Assembly: GCF_902635505.1 (NCBI RefSeq)
Contig: NC_045429.1
Location: 464,211,359-464,275,358 of the forward strand
Origin: Sarcophilus harrisii
Lineage: Eukaryota; Chordata; Mammalia; Dasyuromorphia; Dasyuridae
DNA: 64,000 bases
Reading direction: 5' to 3'
How positions within the stretch are numbered: the first letter of the stretch is position 1; each line of letters opens with the position of its first letter. A program made the position numbers and the translations under genes. Below are positions 41,201 through 52,745 of the stretch, in pieces. Under the pieces are notes generated by a model. It saw only the letters and a list, made by a program, of their open reading frames with translations, made no database searches and was not told where the DNA came from.

Positions 41201-44200
41201 AGTCACAAATGCCCCACAGAAGATAAAGCTGTTACCTCCATTCCCTGCCGCTTGCCGAACAAAAAAGTCTGTGATCAGATGTTAGGGTTCTTACAAGGTG
41301 CTAAGTCACTGGAATTGATGGCACAAGTCACAGCTCCCACAATCCCACTCTCGGAGGAGTCAGCCTTTGAGTCCACACTTCTAAAGGAACATATAAAAGG
41401 ACGAGCCTCAGCCAGGAGTCAGTTGGGCAGAACAAAAGATTCGGAAGAATAGAGGCTGAAGCTGGAAGAGCCAAAGGAACCCAAGGAAGGACAAAACCTG
41501 GACTTTAACAGCTGGCTGCCCTTTGAGGTGATTATAGCACAGAACCGAAACGAAGGCTGCCTCCAAGAGCTCCCCAAGAAACCTGCTCCTGGAGAACGAT
41601 TATATTTTAGAGAAGAGCACTACAATCAGGCCCCCACAGAACTTTGCTGGCCGCCATCTTTGTCAGCGCCCTCCCCCAGACCTCGCTCACGCCTCTTCCG
41701 GTCCTGTTGGGGGCGTCGCTGTGGCCCTCTCCCCATCCTGCCTCCAGTTAAAACAAGGAGATAAAAGTGGGAAAAAGGCCCTTTGCAATAAATGAGCCAA
41801 AAGCATGGCCATGGTGAGCGTGCCCACAAATAGACGGGCCTTGCTACCCCTGGGCCCTCCGGAGACATGGTGGGTCGTGCATGGGTCAGAGTCCTCACAC
41901 TTGAGTGTCGTCTGCCACCTTCCCTCTCTAATTGGATGCCACTATAGTGACTTTTCTTTTTAATTAAATAGTATTTTATTTATTTTTTCCCAATCACGTG
42001 TGAAGAGAGCTTTTAACCTTCATTTAAAAAGTCACTTGGGACAGCCGATTTCTCCCTCCCATTGCCCTGGCCTGGGCAACCAGCAGTTTGTGCCGGGCTT
42101 TGTGCGGGTGGTCATGTCGCACATGTCGCCATCTTGGTCGTGGTGGCAAGTTTAAAGCAGCAGACCAGGAGGAGTCGGCTTGGACGCACCGGTGAACGGC
42201 CTTTGCCACCCTGTGTCTTTGGCATCGTGGCCATGTCCTTACCGGCAGACCATCTCCTGTCGCCATGCAAGTTGTCCTGAGCAATCCTGGGTGTGACCAC
42301 GCCACTCCCCTCCTCCGAACTCGAGCTCCTCTCGGAGAGTGTCCACGCCTGCCCAGGATGTGCCCCCTCACCGCACCTTCCCTGCAGCCCCAGCCCAGTG
42401 CATTTCCCTCGCACGTGGAACCCGCTTTTCTCTTCCGAAGGCCCAACTGTCAGCAGCAGAGCTGCTGCCCTTGGATCTCTCCTCCTCCAAACCTTGGATC
42501 TTCTTTCTTTGGACGGCCTTTGTCCTTAAAACCCAGCGCTTTGTACGGTGCCCAGCACCTCACCAGCACTTGCTTAGTAAGTGTTGCATGAAGTCATCTT
42601 GGGTGGGAGAGCTGGTAAAGCTCTGGGGGTCCTGGAGCCTTTGGATCACCATGGCCTTTTCACAGAAGTGACTGTGGCCCTCAGGACGGCCCGCCTTGGT
42701 GCCGGCGAGTCCCGTCCACATGCCAGGAGCAGCCACATGCTATAGGTGAAGCTGAGCAACCTTTTCACTTTAGGCAATTGGAGTTTCATTTTCTTTAATG
42801 TTTATGAATGTCCCAGCCACAAAACTGAGCTCTGCTGCCCAGCCATGACCGGGAGACAGCGGGCCAGACCTTGGGCGTCCCGGACCTTTGTGTCCTGTGC
42901 GCCTCGCCCTGGCCTGTCACCTTGGCCGTCCCGGGGCCGACTCCCCGTTGGTGTATCCACATCCCCAGCTGGAGGAAGGAACAGTTAAACCCTCCGTGGC
43001 TTCCCCAGAGATCCGCACGCCAGAGCCCTGGGAAGGCCAGTATGACTGGGCTTAAGTGGATGGAAGCTTGTCAAAGCAACCTTTCACAGACTCCCCGGAA
43101 AAGCAGAGGACGTTTTTGGGCAGAGCACTGGGTGCCTGAGGATGCCTTGGTGAGGGTGGAATTCCCCTGCCTGCCCCGGGAGCGCGTGGGTTTTGGGCGA
43201 ATTCCAGGTTCTTTTGCAAATACAAACGCACTTAAAACAACTATTAGGGAATTAACCGTCCTTGCGCTGATTTTGGTTGGCAGACAGACATCTGGAGGCC
43301 TCTCAGCCCCTCTCTTTGTCTTTCCGCCTGGGCCGGCCCAGCCCGGCCTGCCTCCTGCCTCCTGCCTCTCTCTTTGCTTCCCACCCAGGCCCAACCTGCC
43401 TCCTGGCCCTCTCTTTGTGAGCCTGGCCTGGCCTGCCTCCCACCCTGCTCTCACCCTCATCCTTCCCCAGGACTTTGTCCAAGTGCATATCAAGTGTCCA
43501 AAACCTGCAAAGATAGGCTGTCAGGGAAGTCCGGGCCGTATAACGGACTCCCGCAGAACGCATGGGGGGGCTCATCCCCTTGGGGCTCTAGGCTTGGGGG
43601 GGTGCTTCTCAGAATTCTGCTAGTGGAGCTCCTCCCTTAGCAGATGCTGACCGAGCTGCGTCCCCAGGAGCCCTACGGTTCGGTCAGGATCTAAGAACGC
43701 TAAGTCACCGGATCAGAACTCTGGCACGTGTCCCCCGGCTTCGGCCAGCAGGCTCTGGAAAGGGAGTGTCCCCATCAGACGGGAGGCTCGGTGGCCGCGG
43801 AATCTGGGCAGGCGGGAGCGATCGCTCGCGCAGGGGCTGCTAGGCCTGCCAGCTTGAAAGGTTTGCTTCTGTGTCAGCATTTCCCCGGGATGAGCCCAAG
43901 CACTGCTGCCCACTGAGCGGCTGCGAAGAGGAGTCTGGAAGTTTGGATCAGAATGGATCCAGAGAGACTGGGCTGAGCCCATTTGGAATCACAGCTTCAG
44001 AGAGAGGGGCCAAGGAGGGAGGAGACTGTACTCTGGATCTGTCCTTCACACGCTCTTGGAGAATGGTGCCTTCGGGAGAGACCTTTGTGGGGCTGCCCAG
44101 CCCTTTGAGGGTGCAGAGATGTAAGGCCCAGACCCCTGTCAGCTCGTTGGGCTCTGGTGGTTCTTGCAGGGTTTCGCTCGAGGACTTGGTCTCTGAAGTA

Positions 44201-47200
44201 GCAAGGTTCCTGTGGGCATTCAGCATGGGCTTCCAGATGCTGCTTTCTATGTCACCTTTAAAGCCCGGGCCGTAGAGACCCTTTCCCCAGAGATTGGGGT
44301 CTCTTGGGGGGCCTGGGAAGGCACCGGGCAACGGAAAGCAAAGTGACGGGCGGCAGAGGGAGCATTGGGGGAGACCCAGTGATCCCTGAAACTGTGCTTA
44401 GGAGACGGGGACCTCGCGGGCCCACCAAGCCTCTGCTTCCCTCGTCTGAAACTCCTGGTTTTGAGAAGCTCGTGTTAAAAGCAATTTTCCATGGAGTCCG
44501 AGACTGACCGAGGCCGGCAAGTGCCCTTTGGGCAGAGGGTCAGGCAGGGTGCGGGCAGTGCCCTTGAGGCCAAATGAGCTCAGCCTCTTGTTGGAGCTGG
44601 ACTTGGATTACGATGAGTTGCGAAAACCCAACGCAGGAAGAAGCCCGGCCTTTCTCTGCCGAGCAGAGTTGAGACCATTTGTCCATGGTAGAGGAAAACA
44701 GCAGCAGGAATACTCCCCGGATCCCCTCCATCCCCGCTCCCAGCCAGCTGTACCCCAGGCTCATAGTGCCTGAGACCCCGGAGCGGGCTGTTGGCCAGTG
44801 GGCTGGCATTCTCCCCGCCCCCTGTGACCTCCGCCATCATCTTTATCATCTGGATCCTCTGCTTTTCTGGACTTTTCCTCATCTCTCTGTCCCTGTGTCC
44901 TCTTCATTGCAGGCAAACATCTCATCTCCCACCGCCGAGCCCTTGTACAGGCCATGCCCCCTGCCTGGGAGACCCTTCTTGTCCTCCGAGCATTCGACTA
45001 GGCTCAGCCCAAGTGCTCCCTCCAACAGGCTTTTGCTGAGCCCCTTCCCCCCCCCCCCGCCACTTGTGACCTGCAGTGCTTGTTTTCTCGGGATGCAGGC
45101 TCTGTTGGGGAAAGAGCTCTGGGTCCGAGCTGGGGTCCGAGCTGGGGTCCGAGCTGGGCCCTGGGCCCCACTCAGGGCACTTGTGGGCTCCTCACAGTTG
45201 TGGCCCTGTTCTGCTGCTTGTGCTGGTCTGCAGAGTTCTGGGGGTTCTTAGGCCAGCAGGTTTGGGGGGACAGAGAGGATTGTCTGGCAGTTTCTCAGCA
45301 TTAGGAGGCTCTTGCTGTGTGCCGGGCCCCAGCAGGACCTCAGGGCTGAGTGTGCCTGGGTGCTGGGGGACAGCATCTTTCCACATCCCTAGGGGGCCCC
45401 AACGGGGGTGCAGGTGTGCCGAATCCTTGGGGAGCTGCTCTCGGAGGCTGCCTGACCCCATTCGTTGGGCAGCAAAGTGGGTGGGCATGCTTGCGGCGGG
45501 CACGCTGATGCACATGTGGAGCCTCCTTGGGCACCGGAGCACTTTGGCAGCTGGAGCTGCGGGCAGGGTCTGACACACCATGGGCCAGAATGGCTCCCCG
45601 GGTGTTGGGGCAAAAAGAAACGACTGTTTGCCAACACAAAGAGCTGTTATGAGAGCGTCAGACGGACCCCACGGAGCTCCTTTCGAAAACCCCAGTGCTT
45701 TCTGGGAGTCCCAGGCCCTTCTCTCTGGGGTGCGTCAGCACCTCCTGACACTAGCTGGTTGGAGTACGGGGAGCTCCCCATGTTCAGCTGCCGGCCCAGG
45801 GGCCGTATACTCTGCACCAAAGGGTCCTGGGGACGTCCAGGCTGAACTGTGCGCTGACTGCCTCTCCGATAGTGGGGCCGCCGGTGTCCAGGCACTGGTC
45901 GGCCTGTCCCTCGGGACCCTCACAGATCACTGCAGGCGTGACTGGGAAGGGCCGTGATTCAGAGGATTGTCTCCTGGGGGGGCAGGTGCCATTTTCCTGG
46001 TATCACAGTTGAACTTGATGCTTCCTGGTTCCGGGTCCTGTGCTGTGGGCTCTGGTGCTGCCTGAGAGTGCCCAGCTGTCACCAGAGGGTCTCTGGGGTT
46101 GCATCAAGCACTGGGTTCTGTCTGAGGTCCCCATCTTGATGACCCAAGCTGCTCACGTGGAGACTAGTGGCCTCCCGTGGCCCCCTGCCCTCCATCTGCC
46201 TGCCCAGGCTGACCCTGTGCTAGGCGTCATATCTGTGGGCTTTGGCGCATATTCCTGCGCCATCCGCATGGGCGTTCCCGGACTGTGGCCAGGCCCATGC
46301 CGCTGCCACTTGTAGGAGGGAGAGCCCAGGCTGGCAGAGCAGAGATGGCTCAGGGCCCCCAGGTCTCCTCGTGGGTGAGCCTCTGGGATGGGTGCCTTCG
46401 GGCAGCGGTGGGTCGCTGCTGGGAGCCCGGCCCTCACTGCCCCCTGCTGGGCTCTGCTTCTGTCCTCCCCAGCAGCTCAGGTTCCCTGAGCTCGATGCCC
46501 CATGGCACCTTCAGCCCCCTCCTCAGGGCCATCTCCCTTGAATGGGCTTCTTGCTTCCCTGCCAGACCCTGGAAGCGTTCCACTCTTCTTGCACTCATAC
46601 ACGTGCCGCCAAGGATCTCTCCCTGGCCCCCAGGTGACCCCCCTCCAGCCTAGGTGCTTTCTCCAAAGCTGCCAGGACCTGCCGTGTGCCAGATGATGGG
46701 CAAACAAACGAGCCCACAGTCTAGTGAGGGGGCGGGAGGGCATGGCCTGGTAAAGGCCACTCTGCCCTGCCCTTCCTGGGACCCTGTGGGACTCTTGCAG
46801 ACGCCCCCTCCCCCCATCCTCCTTCCTGACCTTTTGCCTCCCGGATGCCTCCTGGGACTCCTGCTGCCCCATGTGGGCGTCCCCTCGCCATCAGCTTGAG
46901 CATCTCCCAATTCTCTCTTCCCTTATTCGCACTCCACCCTCACCTTTGGGGGGCTGTGCTCCTAGTCTTCAGTCAGTGTGCTTGTCAGGGATCCGATGCA
47001 TGCTGGTCGTTGCGCTAAGTGGTGGGTCAGGAGGACGTTCCATTGGAGTCGTAGCCACTGGCCTTGGGTGGAACCCTTCCCAGGACAGGGGGCTCCTGCG
47101 CGGGAGGAGTCCGGGCCAGGTAGAGGGGGTGTTCTGGGTGGCTGCTCACGTTCTCGGGCCTGCTAAGGCTGGCGTGGGGCCCACGTGTCCTGGCTTGCCT

Positions 47201-47329
47201 GCCTCTGCTAAGGCTGACTGTACCGGGCCTGGGCCAGCCCTCACAAGTGCACTTAGGGTCTTTCACGCAAAAATCATTTCGGAAGTCCTGAAGCGGGACT
47301 GGGGACATCGCAGCGTGCCTCCGCCCATC

Positions 47330-47366
<37 letters not shown>

Positions 47367-48943
47367 CCCCCCGCGCCATCAGTCCAGGTGTCATTTCTGA
47401 CCCTGTGGAGTGCGGCCCCCCCATCCCAGTCTCAGTCTGTCCCCGCCAAAGCGCTTGGCTTGGCGCCTGGGAAAGGATCTATTGTCTTCTGGTGCCAGGG
47501 GGAGTGGCAGGTCCCTGCCCCCGCAGGCTTGGGGGGATCTGAGAGTATGCCGGGTGCCTGGGGTCAGGGAGGGCTTCCTGAAGGAGGTGCTCGAGCCAGA
47601 ACTGGAGATTTCCGTTCCTCAGGCACAGGAGGAGGGGAGAAGGAAGTTCCTGGGGCAGGACCCCGGCCAGCCCTTTGTGTTTGTCTTGTACCCTGGAGGC
47701 CGTGAGGAACCCCTCAGTGGGTGGTCCTATTGGCTGAGTGGGGCATGCCCTGGATAGTGCTTGCCCACTCCTGGTCTGGTTTGGGGGGGCATGGCGGCGG
47801 GTATGGGGCACTGGCCCAGATCCCGGGCCGGGCGACTGGCCACATAGGGCCTAAGGGAGGAAGAGCTCCATGCCACCTGCTTTCCCCGCTTATTCTCCAG
47901 GAGCTGCTTCTCCACAGGGTGCTCCCTGCCTCGGGGACACGTCCCAGTGGGTGCAGGGGGAGGGGCCCCAGGTGTCGGGCCCATGGGGCTCATTTGAATC
48001 TCTTTTCCATAGGGGTCCAGAAGATACCTGTTTTGAGTTTGGCGTTTTCCCTGCGATCCTGAGCTTTCCCCTGGACTACCCGCTCAGCCCCCCGAAGATG
48101 AGGTTCACCTGTGAAATGTTCCACCCAAACAGTAAGTGTCTGGGCAGGAGGCTGGGGCAGGGTGGGACTGGCATCTTTGGGGCTCCCTGCCCCCAATAGG
48201 AGCCTTGGAATTTGGCTTGGATTCCTGCCGTTCTGTGGAAACCAAGGCGATTCTGAGTCTTGCTAACCAGAAATGGGGGGCAGCAACTGCCTCCCCCTAA
48301 AATACCTCATGATGTAATTTTAGCATTCAGATCCAATCCCAGGCTCTCCTTCTAGCCCCTCACCCATTGAAAAGACAATCGAATCTCAATTTTGCCAGAC
48401 ACATTGCCTTGTTGGCCAAGTAGTGAAAAATAGAAAACAAAGCACGAGATCAAAGACAGCACTTTGGGTCCCGCCCACTCCACTGGGCCCCGGGGCCAGC
48501 CTTTTCATCTGGAGGCCCTGGGAGTTAGAGTCGGGTTAGGGTAAATTCGTGCCAGGCCCTTGCTATTGCTGCACTGCTGCCCTCTGCCCCGCTCACGGCC
48601 ATCTTCCCGGCTTCGTCCCACTGGGCATTTTTTATGGCAAAGCCATGTTCTGCTGCAGCCGGAAGCTGCCTTTCTTTGCTCTTTGGGATACGGGCCGAGC
48701 CAGCGGCGCCATTGGGCTAGATGATGGACCTGGCTCCCAACTCCACCAGCGGGGCCTCAGGGCGCCTGTTTTTGTGTAGAACTGCCTCCATTACGGGGAG
48801 GCCTTCTAGAAGAATACTGTCATCAACTGTAACTCCTTGTGGTATGGAGCCCGTCCTCAGGGGTCCGGATGTCAGAACGTGAGAGAGTCCCCTGGTTCCT
48901 CCTTGTGGGGGCACAGAGATTATCTGTGAGAACCCTGCTATCG

Positions 48944-48985
<42 letters not shown>

Positions 48986-51584
48986 TTGACTGTGTGATTG
49001 TGAGTGCGATGTGTCTGTGTGTGTGTGTGTGTGAAACTGTGTGTGTGACAGAGTGTGTGACCGTGTGAGATGTATGTGTGTATGTGTGTCTGTGTGGTTC
49101 AGCTCTGAGCGGTTTCTCCGGTCTCTCCGGGCTGACTTTGGGGCTTTTAGTGCCCCGAATTCTGTACCTCTTTTCTCGGGGTCCTCCCAAACCTGCTTCT
49201 GAGAGATCTGGGCTGGCAGCGGACCCCGGCGATGCGAGTGGCGGGGCTGGTCCCCTGTCCCCTCCCCTCACAAAGGCACTCAAGCAGCTTCCCTGCCCCG
49301 CTTCTGCATGGCCTGAAGAGCCGGCTTCTCCAGTGACAGTCATCGACTTAGCTCTGGGTCTCCTCATGTCAAAAACAGGCCTTCTTTCCTAAATGATGCC
49401 CCCCTCTTCCCAAAGACTCATTGTTCAGAGCCATTGATCAGTTGTCCCAGAGTTCCTGTGGATTCTTTGGTGAGCTTGTGGGCATTCCCTTCAAGGGTGC
49501 TGATAGCAGTCCTTCTTCTGTGATGCCTTGGGGCTTCCCCCGTCCTGTGGAGATGGGCGAGAGGGAGAGGTCAAAGCAGGCTTTGACTGGCCCTGCCAGG
49601 GCCCCTGGCCCTTGGGCCCCAGGTATGCACCCTGCTGTGAGGGTGACCTGACAGTGCAAATGCCCCTCCCTTGCCCACCTTTTCTTCTCTGCTTCAACCA
49701 GAAAGTGATACGGCAGGGATTGAACTCAGACCCCACCACACAAGCGTCCCCCATGCCAGACGCGGAAGGGCCAAAACTGGAGAAGAAACATGTGCAGCTT
49801 TTCTTGTTCGTTTTTGTTTGTCCTAGAAAATAGCATCAATTGTCACAAAAACGGAATTTTTGCCAACACATGATGCTATCGTTATTTTGAAATAAATATT
49901 TTCAAAATGGCTGTAAGGGGGGAAGGGTCCCTCAGAGCTGCCAATGCTCTTCAGGCCCAAGCTACAGGGATGGGTGATGTCATAACCGATATTCTTACAG
50001 GGTTTCATTTTACAGAAGAGGGGCCTAAGGAAGGGGGTGATTTTAAATCCAGGATTTCCAGGTCCCCTTCTCCCTTCTCCCCACTGCCACCCCCAGGTGC
50101 CTTTTCAGGACCGGGGCTGCTGGGGGCAGGATAAGTGCAGTGGGAGGCATTCTGGGGGCCCCAAGTGGATTTCAGAGGAAGCCCAGTCTCTGAACTGCTT
50201 TCAGACTTTTCCAGTCTGCCTGTCCTGTGACCCTTCTCCGGGGGTCATCCTGGGTGTGGTGACCCTGGGCGGTCCCAGGAGGTGGACAGGGTTGAGGCGC
50301 TCTGGCCAAGATGGGCCCATGTGGAATTGGCCAGGGGAAGGTCCTGAGGGGCTCTGTTCTCTGTGGATGTCAATCCTTAATGGCTCTAGTTCCTCCCACA
50401 AGTCTGCTCCCTTTTTGTGCAACCATCCCGCTAGGACCCTGGGCCCCTGGGTCTGGGCCAGCCCCAGCAGCTGCCTCACCAGGGAGTGACTGGGATGCTC
50501 AGCCACAGCTGTGCAAACAACAGCCGGTTTCTGCCTGCGGGCCCTCGTGCTCTGACGGCAGCTTGGGTCAAGGCCCCCATGTTTGGGTCCCTTTACAGTT
50601 TACCCGGATGGGCGGGTCTGCATCTCCATCCTGCACGCCCCTGGAGACGACCCCATGGGTTATGAGAGCAGTGCTGAGCGCTGGAGCCCGGTGCAGAGTG
50701 TGGAGAAGATTCTGCTCTCAGTAGTGAGCATGTTGGCAGGTGAGCGACCCTGAAGAAATGCCGCCGGCCCAGGGCCCGGGCCCAGAGAGAGCTCAGTGGC
50801 CTTAGGATTCCCCCGCCCTCCACTGTCTGATAGCTGGATGGTATTTGGGTCCTGGGAGCCCACAGGGTGCTGACCGGCCTCTCTGGCCACCCTCCCTCTC
50901 TGACTCCAGGAAGTCACGAGGGCTTTGGCTGAGGCTTTCTGAAACTTCTGGTTGGAGCGGGGCAGAGGCCCTGTGGTAGGAGCCCAGGTTAGCATTGTGT
51001 GTCCGGCCCTCCACCGAGCTCCCAGGGGGCCCCAGGGACCCCTCCAAGTAATGGGGGCAGTGGCAAGCACACAGCACACCCGGCTAGGGTAGCGATGGGA
51101 CCCTCTGCTGTAAGTGGAGTATGACTGAGACCTGAAGGGAGGGAGCCAAAGTGGGTGACTGAGAGGGACAGCTACCCCTTAGGGAGCCTCCTGGGAGGCT
51201 TCCACCTGGCAGCTGTTAACCAGAGCTGCCTCCTACCTAGCCTGCATTGGGGAGCGATTCCACAAACTAGCTTTCCCCGACCTTGGTCAGTGGGCTAAAA
51301 ATAAGGCCTTTTTATTCTCTGGAAGGCCTCTGGCACCCAGAGGGCCCGGTTTCATCAGCTTTGTGGCGGGCGGGGGCCCTTCCGGAGCCATAGCCCAGAG
51401 ACCCTTCCGTGGCTGGTGCTCGAGAGGAGGCTCGCGGATGTGGAGGATTTCTGCTCTTCCTCCTTTTTCAGAACCAAACGACGAGAGTGGCGCCAATGTG
51501 GACGCTTCCAAAATGTGGCGGGACGACCGCGAGCAGTTCTACCGCATCGCCAAGCAGATCGTGCAGAAGTCCCTGGGGCTCTAG
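32234..51584 (+). CDS. UBE2G2: Ubiquitin-conjugating enzyme E2 G2, six exons, complete
   Basis: The E2 of ER-associated degradation. It works at the cytosolic face of the ER with gp78/AMFR and HRD1 and builds K48 chains on the active-site cysteine. Exons: 32234-32276, 37688-37723, 37815-37860, 48013-48131, 50599-50739, 51472-51584. They give 165 residues, matching human almost throughout ([15 protein letters not shown] to [10 protein letters not shown]). The UBC fold is intact: HPN motif at the exon 4-5 join, catalytic Cys89 in DGRVCISIL, and the family-specific acidic loop after it ([13 protein letters not shown]). The only change I can name against my recollection of human is REQFYR for REQFYK. 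All introns are GT-AG. Intron 1 (5.4 kb) and intron 3 (10.2 kb) hold most repeats. The start ATG has G at -2 and G at +4 and gives the known N terminus. Confidence 0.98.
32792..33055. repeat. Three copies of a 69-bp module in UBE2G2 intron 1
   Basis: Copies at 32792-32860, 32907-32975 and 32987-33055 are nearly identical: GGTCCCAAGGTGCCCCTACT, then CTGAAGCCTGAGGTCTCTTG, then GGCCCGGGGCGGGGCC. They are separated by 46 and 11 bp of GGGGCGGGG-rich linker, so the region also adds many GC boxes 0.5-0.8 kb after the start codon. Confidence 0.92.
36340..36967 (+). mobile_element. Old marsupial L1 3' end
   Basis: Colinear with the L1 3' ends at 8-9.8 kb: GGAAAGGGACCCACGCG, then ACACTATTGTTCTGTAAGAAACGG, then CATCTGGGGGAAGGGGTGGGGG, then GAATAAAAAGCTTTATTT and an A tail (about 36,952-36,966). 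It is much more diverged and GC-shifted than those copies, hence older or longer in a GC-rich isochore. In UBE2G2 intron 1. Confidence 0.8.
36968..37047 (+). repeat. L2/MIR-type 3' tail
   Basis: TAAGTCCCTTGAGAACAGGGACTGG then GTACAGTAGATGCTTAATTAATGCTGG is the 3' end pattern of L2/MIR. The L1 A tail runs straight into it, so the L1 may have inserted into this older element. Confidence 0.55.
37186..37258 (+). repeat. Marsupial MIR-related SINE fragment
   Basis: CACCCTCTGTGTGCCAGGCTGTGCGCTGAGCGCCGAGACTCC aligns with the CTATGTGCCAGGCACTGTGCTAAGCGCTGGGGA-type core of the family also seen at 1019-1140. Similar weak traces occur near 46,640-46,750. Confidence 0.45.
39225..39335. repeat. C-rich minisatellite in UBE2G2 intron 3
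   Basis: CCTCCCCATCCTCCCCCTCCTGCCTGCCCTGCCC units of 9 to about 40 bp, two clear higher-order copies. Low complexity. Confidence 0.75.
39933..40466 (-). mobile_element. Solo LTR of an endogenous retrovirus, minus strand
   Basis: A fossil LTR of about 534 bp, same family as the one at 41,280. On its own strand it starts GTCAGAATCC and contains CTTTGAGTTTACACCTCTAAAAGGGCATAAAAAG (promoter-like TATA region). It ends near GAAGAGAACACCA. CTCGGCC flanks both ends (39926-39932, 40467-40473), an apparent 6-7 bp target duplication. A 6-bp duplication suggests a class II (ERVK/beta-like) family. No internal genes present. Old. Confidence 0.75.
41280..41624 (+). mobile_element. Solo LTR of the same endogenous retrovirus family, plus strand
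   Basis: About 345 bp, beginning TGTTAGGGTTC and ending AGCACTACA. It shares with the minus-strand copy the CAATCCCACTCTCGGAGGAG block, the ACATATAAAAGGAC TATA region and the AGAGCTCCCCAAGAAACCTG block near the end. ATCAGA / ATCAGG flank it (41274-41279, 41625-41630), a 6-bp duplication with one difference. Fossil, no internal genes. Shorter than its relative. Confidence 0.78.
41943..42250 (-). mobile_element. Old L1 3' end, minus strand
   Basis: ATTTTATTTATTTTTTCCCAATCACGTG followed by ATTTAAAAAGTCACTTGGGA and TTTCTCCCTCCC match the reversed 3' end of the L1 subfamily also seen at 61,893-63,170. Beyond 42,080 it is strongly GC-shifted (for example GGTCATGTCGCACATGTCGCC), so the boundary is approximate. 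Confidence 0.6.
42538..42595 (+). repeat. MIR-type 3' tail
   Basis: GGTGCCCAGCACCTCACCAGCACTTGCTTAGTAAGTGTTGCATGAAG resembles the MIR end (CTGGCACATAGTAGGTGCTTAATAAATG). Short, old. The remainder of intron 3 from 42,600 to 47,330 is unique GC-rich sequence apart from weak MIR-like traces. Confidence 0.45.
47331..47365. repeat. Poly-C run (35 C)
   Basis: An uninterrupted C run followed by GCCCCCCGCG, in UBE2G2 intron 3. Its length is likely unstable and possibly misassembled. Confidence 0.85.
48943..49092. repeat. (GT)n microsatellite in UBE2G2 intron 4
   Basis: GT repeats (about 20 units near 48,947-48,984) pass into GTGATTGTGAGTGTGT variants and CTGTGTGTGTGT to about 49,092. Confidence 0.9.
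49827..49884. repeat. Imperfect hairpin in UBE2G2 intron 4
   Basis: The arms AAATAGCATCAATTGTCAC-AAAA (left) and the reverse complement of TTTTGCCAACACATGATGCTATCG (right) pair over about 22-24 bases with a few mismatches around a short loop (ACGGAATTT). Could be a decayed MITE or merely a stem-loop. No family assigned. Confidence 0.55.
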
Positions 51585-52745
51585 GACCGCCCCACTCCGC
51601 CCCCTCCCCCGCTTCCCCTCCCCCACCCCCCTCCTTGCTCTCGTCACCTCCCGCCGATGGGCACGAATTTATGGGCACCGCAGCGGTCTCTGCTGGGGGG
51701 CGGATGCAGCGTCTGCCCTCTGGCAGTATTCCTCGGCTCTCTGGCCGTCTGGCCCCCAGGCGCCCCTGCTTGATGGACCATGGCGCTCCCTGCAAGTCGG
51801 TCCAAGTTAAAGGCCGGGTGGTGTTGGAAGCGGGTTCCCGGCCCGCGGGCGCCTCGTCCGCAGGCAGATTCTGTGCTGACGATCTGACAAATACACATTG
51901 TTGCTATCCCCAGTGGGCCGAGCTTCCTTTCAGCCGAGCATTCTGCCAAAAACTTTTGGCCAATAGCCTTTTGTAGAATGTGGGTCAGTGGGGGGGAGGG
52001 AGGTGGGGGGGAGAAGGAGTATTAAATAGGAAAAAATCTTCATCAGCGCAGCTTAAATATCAAGAGGCATTTGGGCAACGTTCAAAGGTCGCGCTGCGGT
52101 CAGCCGGGAGTCGCTGACTGCAGACCCGAACCCTCCGAGCCCCTTGAGAAGCCCTCTGGACGTTGTGGGTCTGCCGCCCAGAGCCGAGACCTGAGATTCT
52201 AAGCAATAACGGGCTCGTTGCCAACAGAACCGGCCACTTGGGCCTGCTAAATTTTAGCGGGCAAGATTTAAATAGGAATTTCTATTTTTCAAATCCGAGA
52301 AATAAGGGCGTCGGAGGTTCGCATTTCCCTTTCGTTTTCCCTTCGAGGGCCCTTCACGGAAACCCTCCCCCAGGCTTTTGGTCTGCGGTGCCCCCAAGGG
52401 GTCCTGGACTGGCCGATTGGATTCGGATTCTCACCTTCAGAAGGGAATTAGGTGGTTTGGTGTGAAGTGAAAGCCTAAGGGTGAGGAGAGGGGGCAAGTG
52501 CCCCCAAGCTGGGTGGGTGGTTCGGGGCTCAGTGAGGTCGAGAGCGGCAGCTTCGTGCGGAGGGAGGGGGATGTCGGTGAGGGGTGAGGAGCCGATAAAA
52601 TCAGGTGGCGGCTATGGAGTGGAAAATCCTTTTCAAAATCAAAGTATTTTTATTCGTTTGTATTTATTTTGTAACCTCCTCCCGCGCAGTTCACTTTACC
52701 GTAGAGTTTAATGGCTTTGTTAAAAATAAAGTTCTATATTGACCC
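51585..52745 (+). other. UBE2G2: UBE2G2 3' UTR with polyadenylation signal
   Basis: The UTR follows TAG at 51582-51584. AATAAA at 52725-52730 (TTAAAAATAAAGTTC) is the best signal, giving about 1.15 kb. ATTAAA near 52,021 could give a short form. AT-rich parts at 52,240-52,340 stand out from the GC-rich surroundings. Confidence 0.75.
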
